DNA of 64,000 bases from Bacteroidota bacterium (GTDB lineage: Bacteria; Bacteroidota; Bacteroidia; UKL13-3), in NCBI GenBank assembly GCA_030680835.1, contig JAUXUD010000104.1, positions 121,326-185,325 of the forward strand, written 5' to 3'. Below the pieces are notes generated by a model, which was not told the DNA's origin, did not search any database, and saw only the letters and a program-made list of their open reading frames with translations. Both the position numbers and the translations under genes were made by a program. Positions 18,701 through 26,327 of this stretch are shown here, piece after piece (the stretch's first letter is position 1; every line of letters starts with the position of its first letter).

Positions 18701-20789
18701 TTGCGGTGTTTTTATTAAACAGGATTCATTAAAAGTATATCCCAAACCAACCGCATCCTTTATCACGAATACAGATGCCGGCTGTTCTCCGCTACTAATT
18801 TATATACTTAACCAAACCATTGGAATTCCGCAAACCATTAAATGGACTTTTGGAAACGGAGACAGCAGCACCCGCTTTACACCTTTACAAATTCCAATCC
18901 GATATACAAGCGTGGATACGGCTAGTGTTTATCAAATTAAACTGGTGGCAGGCAACAAATGTGGTGTGGATTCAATGAGTAAAAACATTACGGTACTACC
19001 CAATACGGTTCAATCCTTTTTTACGGTAACTGCTCAAAATGCCTGCCAGAATTTATCGGTTGGATTTATGGATCAGTCAACAGGAGGAAATAACATCAGC
19101 TGGAATTTTGGTGATGGAGGAACATCTGTGGTAAAAAATCCCATACATACCTATACCCAACCCGGTATTTATACTGCTTACCAATATGTAAATAATAACT
19201 GCAGTTATGATACCAGCTCCCTTATTATTCGCATTAATCCCAATCCGCGTTTTATACTTCAAAAGGTTCAGGCAAACAGTTGTGTAAATACACCCGTGCA
19301 ATTTTTGGCTCAGTTACAGGATAGTGGAAGTATCGTCTGGAATTTTGACGATGGCAATACCTCCACTTATTATAACCCATTACATGCTTATACAACACCT
19401 GGTAAAAAAATGATAAGTGTTACCGTAACATCAAGTCTGAATAATTGCCTAAGCACACAAATTGATTCCATTCAGGTTCAGCCCATACCTATTATATCAA
19501 TTGGTATTGATACATTACAGGCATGCCGCTATCATAATTTTGATTTAAATGCAAACTCCGATGGCAACTATTATTATTCATGGGATTTTGGAGACAGCAA
19601 TGTTGCTGCAGGCAATAATTTAAAATACAAATACGGCAAAACCGGAAACTTTATAATAAAACTTACAGCTACTTCGGTTTATGGATGCACCGATTCGGCA
19701 ACACGTTCAGTTTCCATATGGCCGGTTCCGGTATCCGCATTTGATTATACGCCGAAAGATACCTGCAATGGTCCGGCCTGGGTACAATTTACAAATCTTT
19801 CATCGGGTGCCGATGCCTACCTATGGAAATTCGGAAATGGCTATTCATCTACCAATACGCATACCTCTCAATTATACACTGGCATTGGTAATTATCCGGT
19901 TCAGCTTATCAGTACCAATTCGTATTTCTGTTCTGATACGATGCAGCATGATTTTACCATATTCAGCAAACCCACACCCGCCTTCGATTTTGATCTTACC
20001 GAAGGTTGTGTTCCACATACTGTTAGGTTCAGCAATAAAAGCAATTTCAGCAAAAGTTATTTGTGGTTTTTTGGTGACGGAGAAACTTCTACCGAAAGGG
20101 AACCTGCCCATACCTATACGACTGCAGGAACCTATACCATAAAACTGATTGGTTATGCAGGTGTAATTTGCCTGGATAGTGTAATCAGTACCAAAACCAT
20201 AACTGTATTTCCAAAACCTTCACCTTATTTTAGCAGTGAAATTGATTATAGCAGCAAACCTTACAGAACAGTTACATTCACAAGCAAATCCTCAGGAGGA
20301 AAAACCTTTGAATGGGATTTTGGCGATGGAAGCAAAGGTTATGGACTTACCACAACCCATCGTTATAACGAAGCAGACTCTGGAATTATGGTGGTTAAAC
20401 TGAAGGTTATTTCAGAAACATTTTGCGATTCAACCTATAGTGGAAATGTACAGTTACCGGGTTATTGGAAAGGCTTATTTGTTCCGAACGCATTTACTCC
20501 CGAGTTTGGAAGTGATGAAGTACGGGTGTTTAAACCTGCAGGAAAAGAATTACAGAATTACCATCTTAAAATATATAATAAGTGGGGACAACTCATATGG
20601 GAAACCCGTGAATTGTTAAACGGACAACCGGCTGTGGGATGGGATGGCAATGACAATATGGGAAACCCCATGATGCAGGGAACTTATATTTGGTTTATTG
20701 AAGCCACATTTACCGATGGGAAAACCTGGGATGGTATGGAATACAATGGGAAAAAATATACACGTTCGAACCTAACTCTGATAAAATAA
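9753..20789 (+). CDS. Giant PKD-repeat surface adhesin, SprB-like, T9SS type B cargo
   Basis: 3678 residues. A signal peptide ends near residue 43 (VCA-Q). The body is a string of about 40 Ig-like/PKD modules: the N-terminal half includes four PKD-like domains of the type with repeated CSG(D/T/S) and SGPILQxLxNxG motifs (about 11700-12850) and two GxxGxVxRWE modules; the C-terminal half has typical PKD cores such as WDFGDG, WNFGDG and WTFGNG. The last ~100 residues are the gliding-motility-associated C-terminal (type B sorting) domain: VPNAFTPEFGSDE, LKIYNKWGQLIWET, GWDGNDNMGNPMMQGTYIW. Secretion through T9SS and surface display are expected, with a role in adhesion or gliding. The next gene, a PorP/SprF protein, overlaps by one base, as in sprB-sprF pairs. 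Confidence 0.95.
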   Translation: MIPRNSKICFKLIHLKEYVNKTGPVLLTIFALFLLGSATVCAQTARIFVQGSIQTTGATINVCKNSNVLFKDTSLSATGRDWVFKNGNPLLSNAASLSVTFSTIGQDTAFLTAQGITNNTTYVLVNVIQIPDSRLDTTGLDYAPLQGIFLNCFATKSTPNFNWTVINNSSTSSSNTHYTINWGDGTPDFSNSTFTITSHTYTSVGFFNVSLTTSNSTTGCSTIKTYNLFNGNTPAGGLFNPGNINDCVPYTFSWPVDTAGTNQNAPGTTYLFSVNDSSAPQSFTQANLPLSISHTFTRSSCNLGLASNSFTISFIISNPCDPHYVTSPGTARVSQKPIANFTSSPDSTVCLNSLATLTNSSLGNYFNGTVCQTAFEKTWSVSPPTGWSLNSGVLAPNVLAPIGSNSISLAFTTAGIYSVKLKITKPASLNVGRCTDDSVTKNICVQPVPVPNFALSQNPLNGCRNNVITLVNSSNTLSSCGVTNYNWIVYDSTLTTAVLLNPGSRFNFISGTDSSSINPVIVFNQKGRYKIRLQIINHCNGFYYKDTTIIVKDKPVIAFPTNQIYCDTQLIVFDATNAFHGPAYDSSFGAISSYNWSINPAGSLYMNGNNASRNPSVLFPNSSTLPIVYTVILNATNECGTSIADTQLITIKPKPLVTAIPNISSFCSGDSVSIALSCNLSGGISYMWKAYPSSPALSGYSNQLSGVLGPINQTLLNSGGTTETVTYKITAIQSTTGCGSDSVIVPITVYPIPKAYANNEAICNGTNTNIALSSNVSGSLFTWNASLFNGTVTGFSSQNTGVTGPLIQSLSNSTLSSGSVKYVLKATANSCISPDSTIYATVNPTPAITNTVLIQNFCSGDTAKFIPTFNIPSSVAVYTATLLSGNATGFSNGSGNISQRLINNGTSSAVIRYRLTPVGPTPTNCSGTPVDFIVTVSPMPVISITPADTICSGSQTNIILSSNTTGTNYTWIASLVSGINTSGYASQAVAVSGPILQTITNNGTINAIVNYQITPVLSGCAGVSQTHSVTIFPGVVPGTTGPAAVVCSGANSGNVSLTGNTGNVLRWEYSVSPFSSWQTILSTSTTVAYTNLTQSTRFRAIIQSGSVGLCSQVPSPFTLITVDSISVGGAVTGTDTVCINGNNGTIQLTNHRGGIVRWEQTNSVSGSWSIIPASSNTNPYTYNNITQTTFYRAIVQNGVCNAAVSDSVRIQVDLLPSAAVTSNSNYCLITNGIPVSGILQASPLSLGSGLWRLLSGPGTASITKADTNITPITNLLNGNYFFEWKVSNGKCPSNLDTALVIVYPALTTGINASQIICSGQSPALLTSTAAAGGNGTYTYQWQLSTDGINFNNISGAVSASYQPGVLTADKWFRLMVFSLSCSFTSNTILIQVLPPIANNNIAPGTSICIGNAAPVINGSTPTGGNTTYSFQWQKYNGSTWISTSSADTLKDYNPGVLPATSEFKRLVTSGACAGPQASASNPDTITVYSLPVVNAGPDLTKCLNQTSFLLGGTPSGGTWTGTGVISGNSFNPSAMSLGNYSLVYNYTHSSTGCSNRDTAIITVDNPPLVSVGSDFSICENASGMQLTGFTPAGGIWSGPGISPGGFFTPSLAGSGSKYLIYTFTTSGGCVGKDSVNVTVFPGPGTDFILPVQICPNTILNLSAVTNSAASINAYSWTVTNTGGFSNSILSSLNNALTTASIPENKTLNDVSYSIKLFTSTNNSCVDSITKNIILRRRPLAQFSNSTPINCGPALYTMNNSTGNITSNYVWSANPGTAVSINNINSVHPQITLPVNTSNSSIMYSIQLIAQRNDTTLGCRDTVSHNLTVYPKPQAAFTISPVDSGCAPLNVTLTNNSNPKNGEPVNSMNFLWSFTNYANDTAKDQTKSFSNSSVTDSIIQIRLIAATQWGCKDTLQSQVKVFAFPKSDFTAANLSSCAPFAINGSVISLQQYPFANDTYTWQILNKQQVVISTSTGTSVPSYNLVLPNDSIYYRLITSNSRGCKNDTLTRLFKTISNPGAGFTQNTLTGCHPLNIQFTDTSTAGMSLFWDFGNSQTSTASNPQVVFSDTSYTSNQTYTVKLLITAGVSGCRDSAMKTVTVLPRPLAAFSMSNAACAGSVQTPLNNSIFKTGAASFGWKTVYPLFSNVQISDTTAGSPNISFPDNQLTSDTNYIIRLRVVSIDGCVHDSLNTIGILRRPKIIFTANQPNCGPVTININNSTANVASDWLWSLSPGSGAGISNTSIQNPQLSFLENISNDSVNYLIHLTATRSGTTCFDTSSRTLTVYPKPRALFTSINSDSCGPRQVVFNNISDAKNNEVLNSMNYTWTLLNNNYTTIHAAGNFLNSATQDSLYTIQLISTTKHGCKDTSSQIIRVKPNAKASFTQTTNTSCAPFIISGYVVIADSFPDANSNYLWYANDSLIGSGIGFPGYVLNKQADSVLIKLKAISKYGCKNDSMQTRFYSVANPKPDFQAIDSIACSGVNIHFNNTSIPPSGLTYQWQLGNATTVSALKNPDHIFTNNGNSDTLIVVKLITMAGGTGCMDSVTKNIVIKPLPNPDFSLSDSVLCIPQNLTVNNISGQIPAINPASYKWLSIQNGATILNDTSNTQTQISFTDNQSGTNQIYQIRLINQSVFGCKDSIQKSIRIPTRPVAVFNLSMDSACGSVNINTNNTTSYGYLYNWFSPKAGPVIANTDSLNSNIIFPEHEGIVDSIYPIRLIATTSEGCRDTFIQSFKVFPKPISYFTTSVDSGCAPLNILLSNSSQAINPAVYFWDFGDGTTQINNAASFNKSYNGSVLHDTLYTIKLISTSANGCKDTLNKSITIKSGAVSKIQLSDTIICSNAGNPTRLYIENKSFGSIDSFYWNFGDGSSLATNQDTNIYHPYPIEGNYTIVLKAVNSCGISFDTAHITVHVPPVVNFSKTDSLGCSPFIVSFSNQSVNTFGAVFNWTFGNGQSSNLFTPPNITYYQSSTIDTSYYIQLQASNFCGVFIKQDSLKVYPKPTASFITNTDAGCSPLLIYILNQTIGIPQTIKWTFGNGDSSTRFTPLQIPIRYTSVDTASVYQIKLVAGNKCGVDSMSKNITVLPNTVQSFFTVTAQNACQNLSVGFMDQSTGGNNISWNFGDGGTSVVKNPIHTYTQPGIYTAYQYVNNNCSYDTSSLIIRINPNPRFILQKVQANSCVNTPVQFLAQLQDSGSIVWNFDDGNTSTYYNPLHAYTTPGKKMISVTVTSSLNNCLSTQIDSIQVQPIPIISIGIDTLQACRYHNFDLNANSDGNYYYSWDFGDSNVAAGNNLKYKYGKTGNFIIKLTATSVYGCTDSATRSVSIWPVPVSAFDYTPKDTCNGPAWVQFTNLSSGADAYLWKFGNGYSSTNTHTSQLYTGIGNYPVQLISTNSYFCSDTMQHDFTIFSKPTPAFDFDLTEGCVPHTVRFSNKSNFSKSYLWFFGDGETSTEREPAHTYTTAGTYTIKLIGYAGVICLDSVISTKTITVFPKPSPYFSSEIDYSSKPYRTVTFTSKSSGGKTFEWDFGDGSKGYGLTTTHRYNEADSGIMVVKLKVISETFCDSTYSGNVQLPGYWKGLFVPNAFTPEFGSDEVRVFKPAGKELQNYHLKIYNKWGQLIWETRELLNGQPAVGWDGNDNMGNPMMQGTYIWFIEATFTDGKTWDGMEYNGKKYTRSNLTLIK
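14957..17690 (+). repeat. Tandem duplication of a five-domain block inside the adhesin gene
   Basis: Two consecutive blocks of about 455 codons (about 14957-16332 and 16333-17690) show the same order of five Ig/PKD modules. Matching landmarks are RRRPLAQF/LRRPKIIF at each block start, TVYPKPQAAF/TVYPKPRALF with NSMNFLW/NSMNYTW, SSCAPFAINGS/TSCAPFIISGY, and ISFPDNQLTSDTNY/ISFTDNQSGTNQIY. A third partial copy starts at about 17690 (IPTRPVAVF, then VFPKPISYF). The copies have diverged, so this is an old duplication. Confidence 0.8.
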
Positions 20790-21868
20790 TGAAAACATAT
20801 TATTATCTGATCGCATTAATACTCCTGCTTTTTTGTATAAATAGTAAAGCACAGGATCCGGTTTTTTCTAATTTTTTTACAAACCGCTTATTTCTGAACC
20901 CAGCCTTTGCCGGAGATGACGGACCCGGCAGGGTAAGGGCCGCCAGCTTGCATCGGAATATTTTTCGTCCGATGCGGGGACCCATGAATGCAACCAATTT
21001 TGGACTGGATTACGGATTGTGCAATGCAAATATTGGCATTGGTCTGCTTGCGGGAAATGAAACCCAGGGTGATGGTTTTTTATCATCCAATCATGCAGGA
21101 ATTGTACTAAGCGTAAAAAAAGATTTAACCCGGAATTGTTATGGAACGCTTGGTTTTCAAATGTCATATATGTCTCAGTCGGTTGACTGGAACCAGTTTA
21201 TTTTTTCGGATCAATTGGATCCCGTTTATGGAGTGACCATGAACTCCACCAATCAGAATATGAACCGGCAATTTTCTAACCAGAAAGACATGAGCCTGGG
21301 AGCACTAGTAAAATGGTGGGATTGGAAACGTGTGAATACCCTTGGAATTAATTTTAGCCATGCACCCAGCAGAACCAATGTAGGTTATTTATCAAACTAC
21401 CAGATTCCGGTAAGGGCGAGTTTGCACTATGGATTTTTTTATAAGCCCAATCCTTCAATTCCCGATAATGCAAAAGAGCTACAGGTACGGATTGACAAAC
21501 AAGATAAATTTATCATCTCCATCATCAACTTCAACTGGTATATTAACGACAAGATTGCGGTAGGTTCAGGCTTTAGGGCCAGCTTCTATAATAGTCAGGC
21601 TTTAAAAAATACACAAAATGCACTTTTCAATGTATCGTTATTGCCCACACAAAACATTAAAATTCTTGCCAGTTATGAAGCCAGTTTTGGCGGCATCAAT
21701 TTAGCAGGCGGTGGAAACAGTTTTGAGCTGGGTATCATATTTACATCAAAAACCGAAATGTGTTCTTTCAGAAGCTTTACCGGTGTATTTAAATCGAAAC
21801 GCAAAACCGCAGCCCGCTCAACCCCTTGTCCGGTTTTTAACAAAGCCAAAATTATTGCACCGTTTTAA
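20789..21868 (+). CDS. PorP/SprF family type IX secretion membrane protein
   Basis: 359 residues with a signal peptide (ends SKA-Q) and the family signature DPVFSNFFTNRLFLNPAFAG at the mature N-terminus, followed by an outer-membrane beta-barrel pattern. PorP/SprF proteins are needed for secretion or surface attachment of specific type B cargo adhesins. The ATG overlaps the stop of the giant adhesin gene (TAATG), so translation is coupled and this is very likely its dedicated partner. The C-terminus carries a basic tail after the last strand. Confidence 0.95.
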   Translation: MKTYYYLIALILLLFCINSKAQDPVFSNFFTNRLFLNPAFAGDDGPGRVRAASLHRNIFRPMRGPMNATNFGLDYGLCNANIGIGLLAGNETQGDGFLSSNHAGIVLSVKKDLTRNCYGTLGFQMSYMSQSVDWNQFIFSDQLDPVYGVTMNSTNQNMNRQFSNQKDMSLGALVKWWDWKRVNTLGINFSHAPSRTNVGYLSNYQIPVRASLHYGFFYKPNPSIPDNAKELQVRIDKQDKFIISIINFNWYINDKIAVGSGFRASFYNSQALKNTQNALFNVSLLPTQNIKILASYEASFGGINLAGGGNSFELGIIFTSKTEMCSFRSFTGVFKSKRKTAARSTPCPVFNKAKIIAPF

Positions 21869-21882
21869 ATGATGAGGTAGTA

Positions 21883-21988
21883 AATAGGATGTAGAAAATA
21901 GGAAATAGGAAAAATAAGCAAAGTTTCTTTTGTGACTATGTTTCCCCTTTGAGTCATCCTATACTCTTACCCTCTTACCCTCTTCCCA
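21883..21988. repeat. Short low-complexity repeats between convergent genes
   Basis: The spacer after the PorP gene has imperfect AAATAGG heptamers (about 21892-21918). A CTCTTACC octamer present twice in tandem and once degenerate lies at about 21965-21988, running into the end of the M28 peptidase gene. No coding content was seen. Confidence 0.45.
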
Positions 21989-23526
21989 GGCAATGGCTTC
22001 CTCGCCAGCTTCTCATCACGCATGGCAGTATGATAAACAATAGCTGCAATTACAGCCGAGGCCTGCATTAAATCTGCTTTTTGAATGCGGTCGTAGGTAT
22101 CCATATTGGTATGATGTGTTTTGCTGCCGTAATCCAGTGGGTCCTGTATAAATTGGAATGCAGGCAGACCCACCTGGTCAAATGGGATATGGTCTGTAGA
22201 GCCTGTGTTACGGTTTGTAACTGTGGTTGCATCCATATCACGGAAAGGTTCAAACCAGGCTTCAAATACCTGCCTGAGTGCATCATTGCCCTGAAGATAA
22301 ATTCCTCTTATTTTTCCACCCCCGTTATCGAGGTTATAATAAGCCGATAACTTTCCATGTTCCGGCAAAAGTATCATGGTATCGATATCGGCAAAATGTT
22401 TTTTTACATAACCTCTTGAACCCAATAAGCCTTGTTCTTCGGCACTCCATAACGCAATGCGAATGGTTCTGCGCGGTTTAGCATCAATCGATTTCAGGAT
22501 GCGCATTACTTCCATCATCACCGCACTGCCCGCTGCATTATCGGTTGCTCCGGTGGCGGCATGCCACGAATCGAGATGCGCACCAATCATCACCAGTTCG
22601 CTTTTCAGACTTTTATCTGTTCCCGGAATTTCTGCAATTACATTGTATTGCAAAGTATCCTGTTCCAAAAATATTGTTTTTATTTCCACTTCCAGCTTCA
22701 CTTCTTTCCCTGCTTCCAGCAATCGAATCAATCTGTTAAAATGTTCAATTCCCATTTCCAGCTCGGGCAATACCGCTTTTGCATTGGTGGCATAAGACGC
22801 ACCATTGGTGGTAAAAAAAGTTCCCATGGTTCCACCCCGTGAACTGATTATTACGGCTGCATTTTCTTCTATCAAAAACGCATTGAGCTTTTGGCGCAAG
22901 GCTCTTGTTTTACGCATTTGTACCAGATCTATGGCCGGTCTTGCATCGGGTGTTTCATCCAGACTTTTATCTTTGTAAATATCTTTCAACTCTTGTTCGG
23001 TATAGCGCCGGGCGTCAGGTTTCAGACCTAATTTCGCTTCCAGATTTGTTGAAACAACAATAATTTTCCCGTTTAATTTGCCTTTGTATTTATCAAAGTC
23101 CTGCTCTGTTTCGATTTTAACAATTGCTACAAAACCTGATATCAATCCATTGGTTCCGGGCGTCCAGGCTTTGGGAGTTGCTATTAAAGTTTGATAATAA
23201 GGAACCGTCATGGCTATATACGATTTCTGAATTTCCCAGCCGTTTCCAAATCCGCCCCAGGGTTCAATTTTTGCATTTACCATACCCCAATCGCTTAATT
23301 GTTTTTGTGCCCAGAGCTGTGCATTTTTTAGTTGGCTTGAACCACTTAACCTGGGACCCATCACATCCGTAAGATTAAACAAAGTTTCCATCACCTTTGA
23401 ATGATTGAAGGCTTCATTTTTAATTTTAGAAATTACTTGATAATCTACTTTTTCCTGTTGTGCATGTGCATTAAAAAAAATTACAAGGCACACAAGCAAT
23501 GAACCAAAACGTAATCTTGCTTTCAT
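21967..23526 (-). CDS. Secreted M28-family zinc peptidase
   Basis: 519 residues with a signal peptide ending AHA-Q. A PA-type insertion precedes the M28 catalytic core: GAHLDSWHAATGATDNAAG (zinc His and bridging Asp), SAEEQGLLGSRGY (catalytic Glu pair), YYNLDNGGG (zinc Asp) and THHTNMDTYDRI (zinc His). The expected reaction is removal of N-terminal residues or dipeptides from peptides in the periplasm or outside the cell. A single gene, convergent with the PorP gene. Confidence 0.93.
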   Translation of the reverse strand: MKARLRFGSLLVCLVIFFNAHAQQEKVDYQVISKIKNEAFNHSKVMETLFNLTDVMGPRLSGSSQLKNAQLWAQKQLSDWGMVNAKIEPWGGFGNGWEIQKSYIAMTVPYYQTLIATPKAWTPGTNGLISGFVAIVKIETEQDFDKYKGKLNGKIIVVSTNLEAKLGLKPDARRYTEQELKDIYKDKSLDETPDARPAIDLVQMRKTRALRQKLNAFLIEENAAVIISSRGGTMGTFFTTNGASYATNAKAVLPELEMGIEHFNRLIRLLEAGKEVKLEVEIKTIFLEQDTLQYNVIAEIPGTDKSLKSELVMIGAHLDSWHAATGATDNAAGSAVMMEVMRILKSIDAKPRRTIRIALWSAEEQGLLGSRGYVKKHFADIDTMILLPEHGKLSAYYNLDNGGGKIRGIYLQGNDALRQVFEAWFEPFRDMDATTVTNRNTGSTDHIPFDQVGLPAFQFIQDPLDYGSKTHHTNMDTYDRIQKADLMQASAVIAAIVYHTAMRDEKLARKPLPGKRVRG

Positions 23527-23667
23527 AGTTTAAATATTTAAACAATAATAATGAAAGAACCGGATATGAGATCATTTCAAACAAAATTATTCACTTATCT
23601 CATCCAGTAAACATTCCCATTCATGTTTTAATAATGCCCATGCGCTCTGTATTTTACGCTCTGCTTC

Positions 23668-24951
23668 CTACTTCCTTCCAAACCAGCGACGCTTGGATTC
23701 AGTGGCGGCTTTTGGGGTAACATGTCCTCTTCGGTTCTGAGTGCGTCCTTGTGCGGGTTGCCGGGGAGCATGGCCATTTTTTAGCTGAGCGGTTTCATTG
23801 TATGTTTTTTGCATCGGAAACGGATGCGCATCTTCAACGGGAATTTGCTTGCCGATTAATTTCTGAATATCCTTTAAAAATTCAAATTCTTCTTCTTCAC
23901 AAAAGGAGAGTGCAATGCCGTTTGCCCCTGCCCTGCCGGTTCGGCCAATACGGTGTATATACGTTTCGGGTATATTTGGCAATTCGTAATTAATAACATG
24001 CGTTAGCTCATCAATATCAATTCCGCGTGCCGCAATATCTGTTGCCAGTAACACTCTTTTTTTACCAAGTTTAAAATCACTCAAAGCAGCCTGTCGCGCA
24101 TTCTGTGACTTGTTGCCATGTATAGCCGCGGCATGTATTCCATGTACTGCCAGATCTTTCACTACCCGGTCGGCACCATGTTTGGTACGAGTGAACACCA
24201 ATGCATTACCAATGGTATCATCTTCCAGCAAATGAATCAATAATTTTCTCTTATCGCTTTTTCCTACAAAATATAATTTTTGTACAATGGTATCAGCTGT
24301 TGAAGAAGGGGGTGTCACTTCCACCTTTATTGGGTTCACCAATATGGTATCTGCTAATTTTTGAATTACCGGAGGCATGGTAGCTGAGAAAAATAAGGAA
24401 TGTCTATGACGAGGTAATTTTGCCAGAACTTTTTTTACATCGTTCACAAAACCCATGTCGAGCATACGGTCTGCTTCATCCAATACAAAAAACTGAATAT
24501 CGCTTAAATGCACATACCCTTGTTGCATTAAATCGAGCAAACGACCCGGTGTAGCGATTAAAATATCTATTCCCCGCTGCAGTCTGTCTACTTGTCCGTG
24601 TTGCGAAACACCTCCATAAATTACAGTTTGCTGCAGGCCGGTAAACTTCCCATAAGCAGTAAAACTTTCTTCAATCTGTATGGCCAATTCGCGGGTAGGC
24701 GTTAAAATTAATGCCTTAATTTTTCTTCTTCCCTTATCGATGGTTTTGGGTTGTTGCCACAATAACTGAAGTATAGGAATGGCAAAAGCTGCTGTTTTTC
24801 CGGTTCCGGTTTGGGCACAACCGAGGAGGTCTTTGCCTTGTAATAAAACGGGAATTGCTTGTTGTTGAATGGGTGTAGGTTTGGTATAACCTTCGGCCTT
24901 GAGGGCCTTTAAAATAGGCTCAACCAGGTTGAGCTGTTCAAATGTAATCAT
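23668..24951 (-). CDS. rhlE: DEAD-box ATP-dependent RNA helicase, RhlE type
   Basis: 427 residues with all helicase motifs in order: Q motif ([13 protein letters not shown]), I AQTGTGKT, Ia PTRELAIQ, Ib TPGRLLD, II DEAD, III SAT, then [12 protein letters not shown] and [12 protein letters not shown]. The short basic C-terminal extension ([10 protein letters not shown]) is typical of RhlE-group enzymes that act in ribosome assembly or mRNA turnover. A GC-rich hairpin sits directly before the start codon, and a TATCTTTG promoter element lies further upstream. Confidence 0.95.
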   Translation of the reverse strand: MITFEQLNLVEPILKALKAEGYTKPTPIQQQAIPVLLQGKDLLGCAQTGTGKTAAFAIPILQLLWQQPKTIDKGRRKIKALILTPTRELAIQIEESFTAYGKFTGLQQTVIYGGVSQHGQVDRLQRGIDILIATPGRLLDLMQQGYVHLSDIQFFVLDEADRMLDMGFVNDVKKVLAKLPRHRHSLFFSATMPPVIQKLADTILVNPIKVEVTPPSSTADTIVQKLYFVGKSDKRKLLIHLLEDDTIGNALVFTRTKHGADRVVKDLAVHGIHAAAIHGNKSQNARQAALSDFKLGKKRVLLATDIAARGIDIDELTHVINYELPNIPETYIHRIGRTGRAGANGIALSFCEEEEFEFLKDIQKLIGKQIPVEDAHPFPMQKTYNETAQLKNGHAPRQPAQGRTQNRRGHVTPKAATESKRRWFGRK

Positions 24952-24958
24952 AATAAAA

Positions 24959-24978
24959 TAGGGCAGAAAACGGCCCTA
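24959..24978 (-). promoter_or_regulatory. Hairpin in the rhlE leader
   Basis: On the minus strand TAGGGC and GCCCTA (24978-24973 and 24964-24959) form a 6-bp stem with an 8-base loop, followed at once by TTTTATT and then the rhlE ATG at 24951. It could be an attenuator or could mask the translation start; either would give autoregulation. Confidence 0.45.
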
Positions 24979-25042
24979 AAAATTATCATTCAAGTTACCA
25001 CATCTGCATCTCACTTCAACAATTTTTTAAGAAGCGAGGCCA

Positions 25043-25050
25043 CAAAGATA
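25043..25050 (-). promoter_or_regulatory. Bacteroidota -7 promoter element for rhlE
   Basis: The minus strand reads TATCTTTG, an exact match to TAnnTTTG, about 92 bases before the rhlE start. No clear -33 TTTG was found, so the assignment is tentative. It predicts a leader of about 85 bases that includes the hairpin next to the start codon. Confidence 0.45.
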
Positions 25051-25080
25051 CATTAAATAGTTGGGATTAGGAAATAAGAA

Positions 25081-25157
25081 TGTACGATGCACGATGTACG
25101 ATGTACAATGCACGATGTACGATGTACAATGTACGATGTACAATGTACGATGTACGA
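25081..25157. repeat. Eleven tandem TGTACGA-type heptamers
   Basis: Eleven consecutive 7-base units (TGTACGA, with TGCACGA and TGTACAA variants) occupy 77 bases, just downstream of the stop codon of the efflux adaptor gene. The same unit, in the opposite orientation, is found at 47893-47941. Confidence 0.95.
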
Positions 25158-25181
25158 ATAATGGACTATGGACTAACTGTT

Positions 25182-26327
25182 TTATTCATCTGTTGAGTTT
25201 TTCATTTTCATGAGGAGGGTATAGGCTCCTTTGGTTACGATGCTTCCTTTTTTAAAGGGGGATAAATCCGGATTGCTAATTTCAGTGAAACCATTTTGGT
25301 TCATACCTGTTACGACTTCACGCATTTCGAATATGTGATTGCCTTTATTGATAAATACATATTTTTTATTTTCAAAATTAACGATAGCTTCTTCAGGCAA
25401 TACGTTTGCTTCTTTGCTAAGTGTCAGAATTTCAGCATTCATGTATGTGCCCGGAACAAGTAGTTTATCATAGGCATCAAAGTGACAATGTACTGTAACA
25501 TTGCGTTCACTGTTTACATCTTTTCCTATTAAAATAATTTCGCAACTGTACTTTTTAGCCGGATTGTTATTGGTATGTGTAATTACTTTCTGACCGATGA
25601 ACAATTTATCAATATCTTTTTCAAAAACGGTTAATGCCAGATGGATGTCTTCGGGATTTACAAGTTCAAACAACACATCTGCCGGGTTTACAAATTTGCC
25701 CACATTTACATTTACTTTAGAAACATATCCATTAATGGGAGCATATAAATTAACGGCCCTCGAAAGACTTTTTTCATTCACGGTTTCGGGTTTGATTCCA
25801 ATCAACCTGAGTTTTTCGGCCAATGCCTGCATCATGATCAGCTGGTTTTTATAAGCAGCTTCGGCCTGCTGGTATACCTTATCACTGCTGGCCTTGCTTT
25901 GATTCAATTCCTTTTGTCTTTCATACTCCTGCTCCAATACCTGCTTATGCGCTTTTGCCATTAAATAATCCTGCTGCAACTGAATATATTGCTGATCTTC
26001 CATCACCGCAATAACTTCTCCTTTCTGAATATGCATACCCGGCAATAATTTGGTTGACTTTAAATATCCTCCCAATGGCATACAAACGGATACCATATTT
26101 TGTGGCGGCACATCAATTTTTCCATTAACTTTTACAATGGCAGAAAGATTCATGGATTGCAAAGAACCCAATTCCAATCCAGCCTGAATCATTTGCATTG
26201 AATCCAAACCCACTTCATTGAATGCAACTTCTATTGCTGGTTCTGCAGTTTTGGATTTTTTACTCCCGCATGATAATGTTAAAATTAACAAGGTCAGGAA
26301 TGCGTATTTATATTTTACGGTTTTCAT
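25182..26327 (-). CDS. RND efflux periplasmic adaptor lipoprotein (CusB/CzcB-like)
   Basis: 381 residues with a lipobox (LTLSC) near residue 20, so it is lipid-anchored. The order barrel-sandwich/lipoyl half (PLGGYLKSTKLLPGMHIQKGEVIAVM), long coiled-coil hairpin (QQDYLMAKAHKQVLEQEYERQ region), second lipoyl half (LYAPINGYVSKVNVNVGKFV) and beta-barrel is that of membrane fusion proteins. It bridges the inner-membrane pump and the outer-membrane channel. Its ATG overlaps the end of the pump gene by 4 bases. Heavy-metal export is inferred from the pump type. Confidence 0.92.
   Translation of the reverse strand: MKTVKYKYAFLTLLILTLSCGSKKSKTAEPAIEVAFNEVGLDSMQMIQAGLELGSLQSMNLSAIVKVNGKIDVPPQNMVSVCMPLGGYLKSTKLLPGMHIQKGEVIAVMEDQQYIQLQQDYLMAKAHKQVLEQEYERQKELNQSKASSDKVYQQAEAAYKNQLIMMQALAEKLRLIGIKPETVNEKSLSRAVNLYAPINGYVSKVNVNVGKFVNPADVLFELVNPEDIHLALTVFEKDIDKLFIGQKVITHTNNNPAKKYSCEIILIGKDVNSERNVTVHCHFDAYDKLLVPGTYMNAEILTLSKEANVLPEEAIVNFENKKYVFINKGNHIFEMREVVTGMNQNGFTEISNPDLSPFKKGSIVTKGAYTLLMKMKNSTDE

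Noticed and set aside
25081..25157. Possible CRISPR array
   Set aside because: The repeated unit is only 7 bases and there are no unique spacers; it is a simple tandem repeat.
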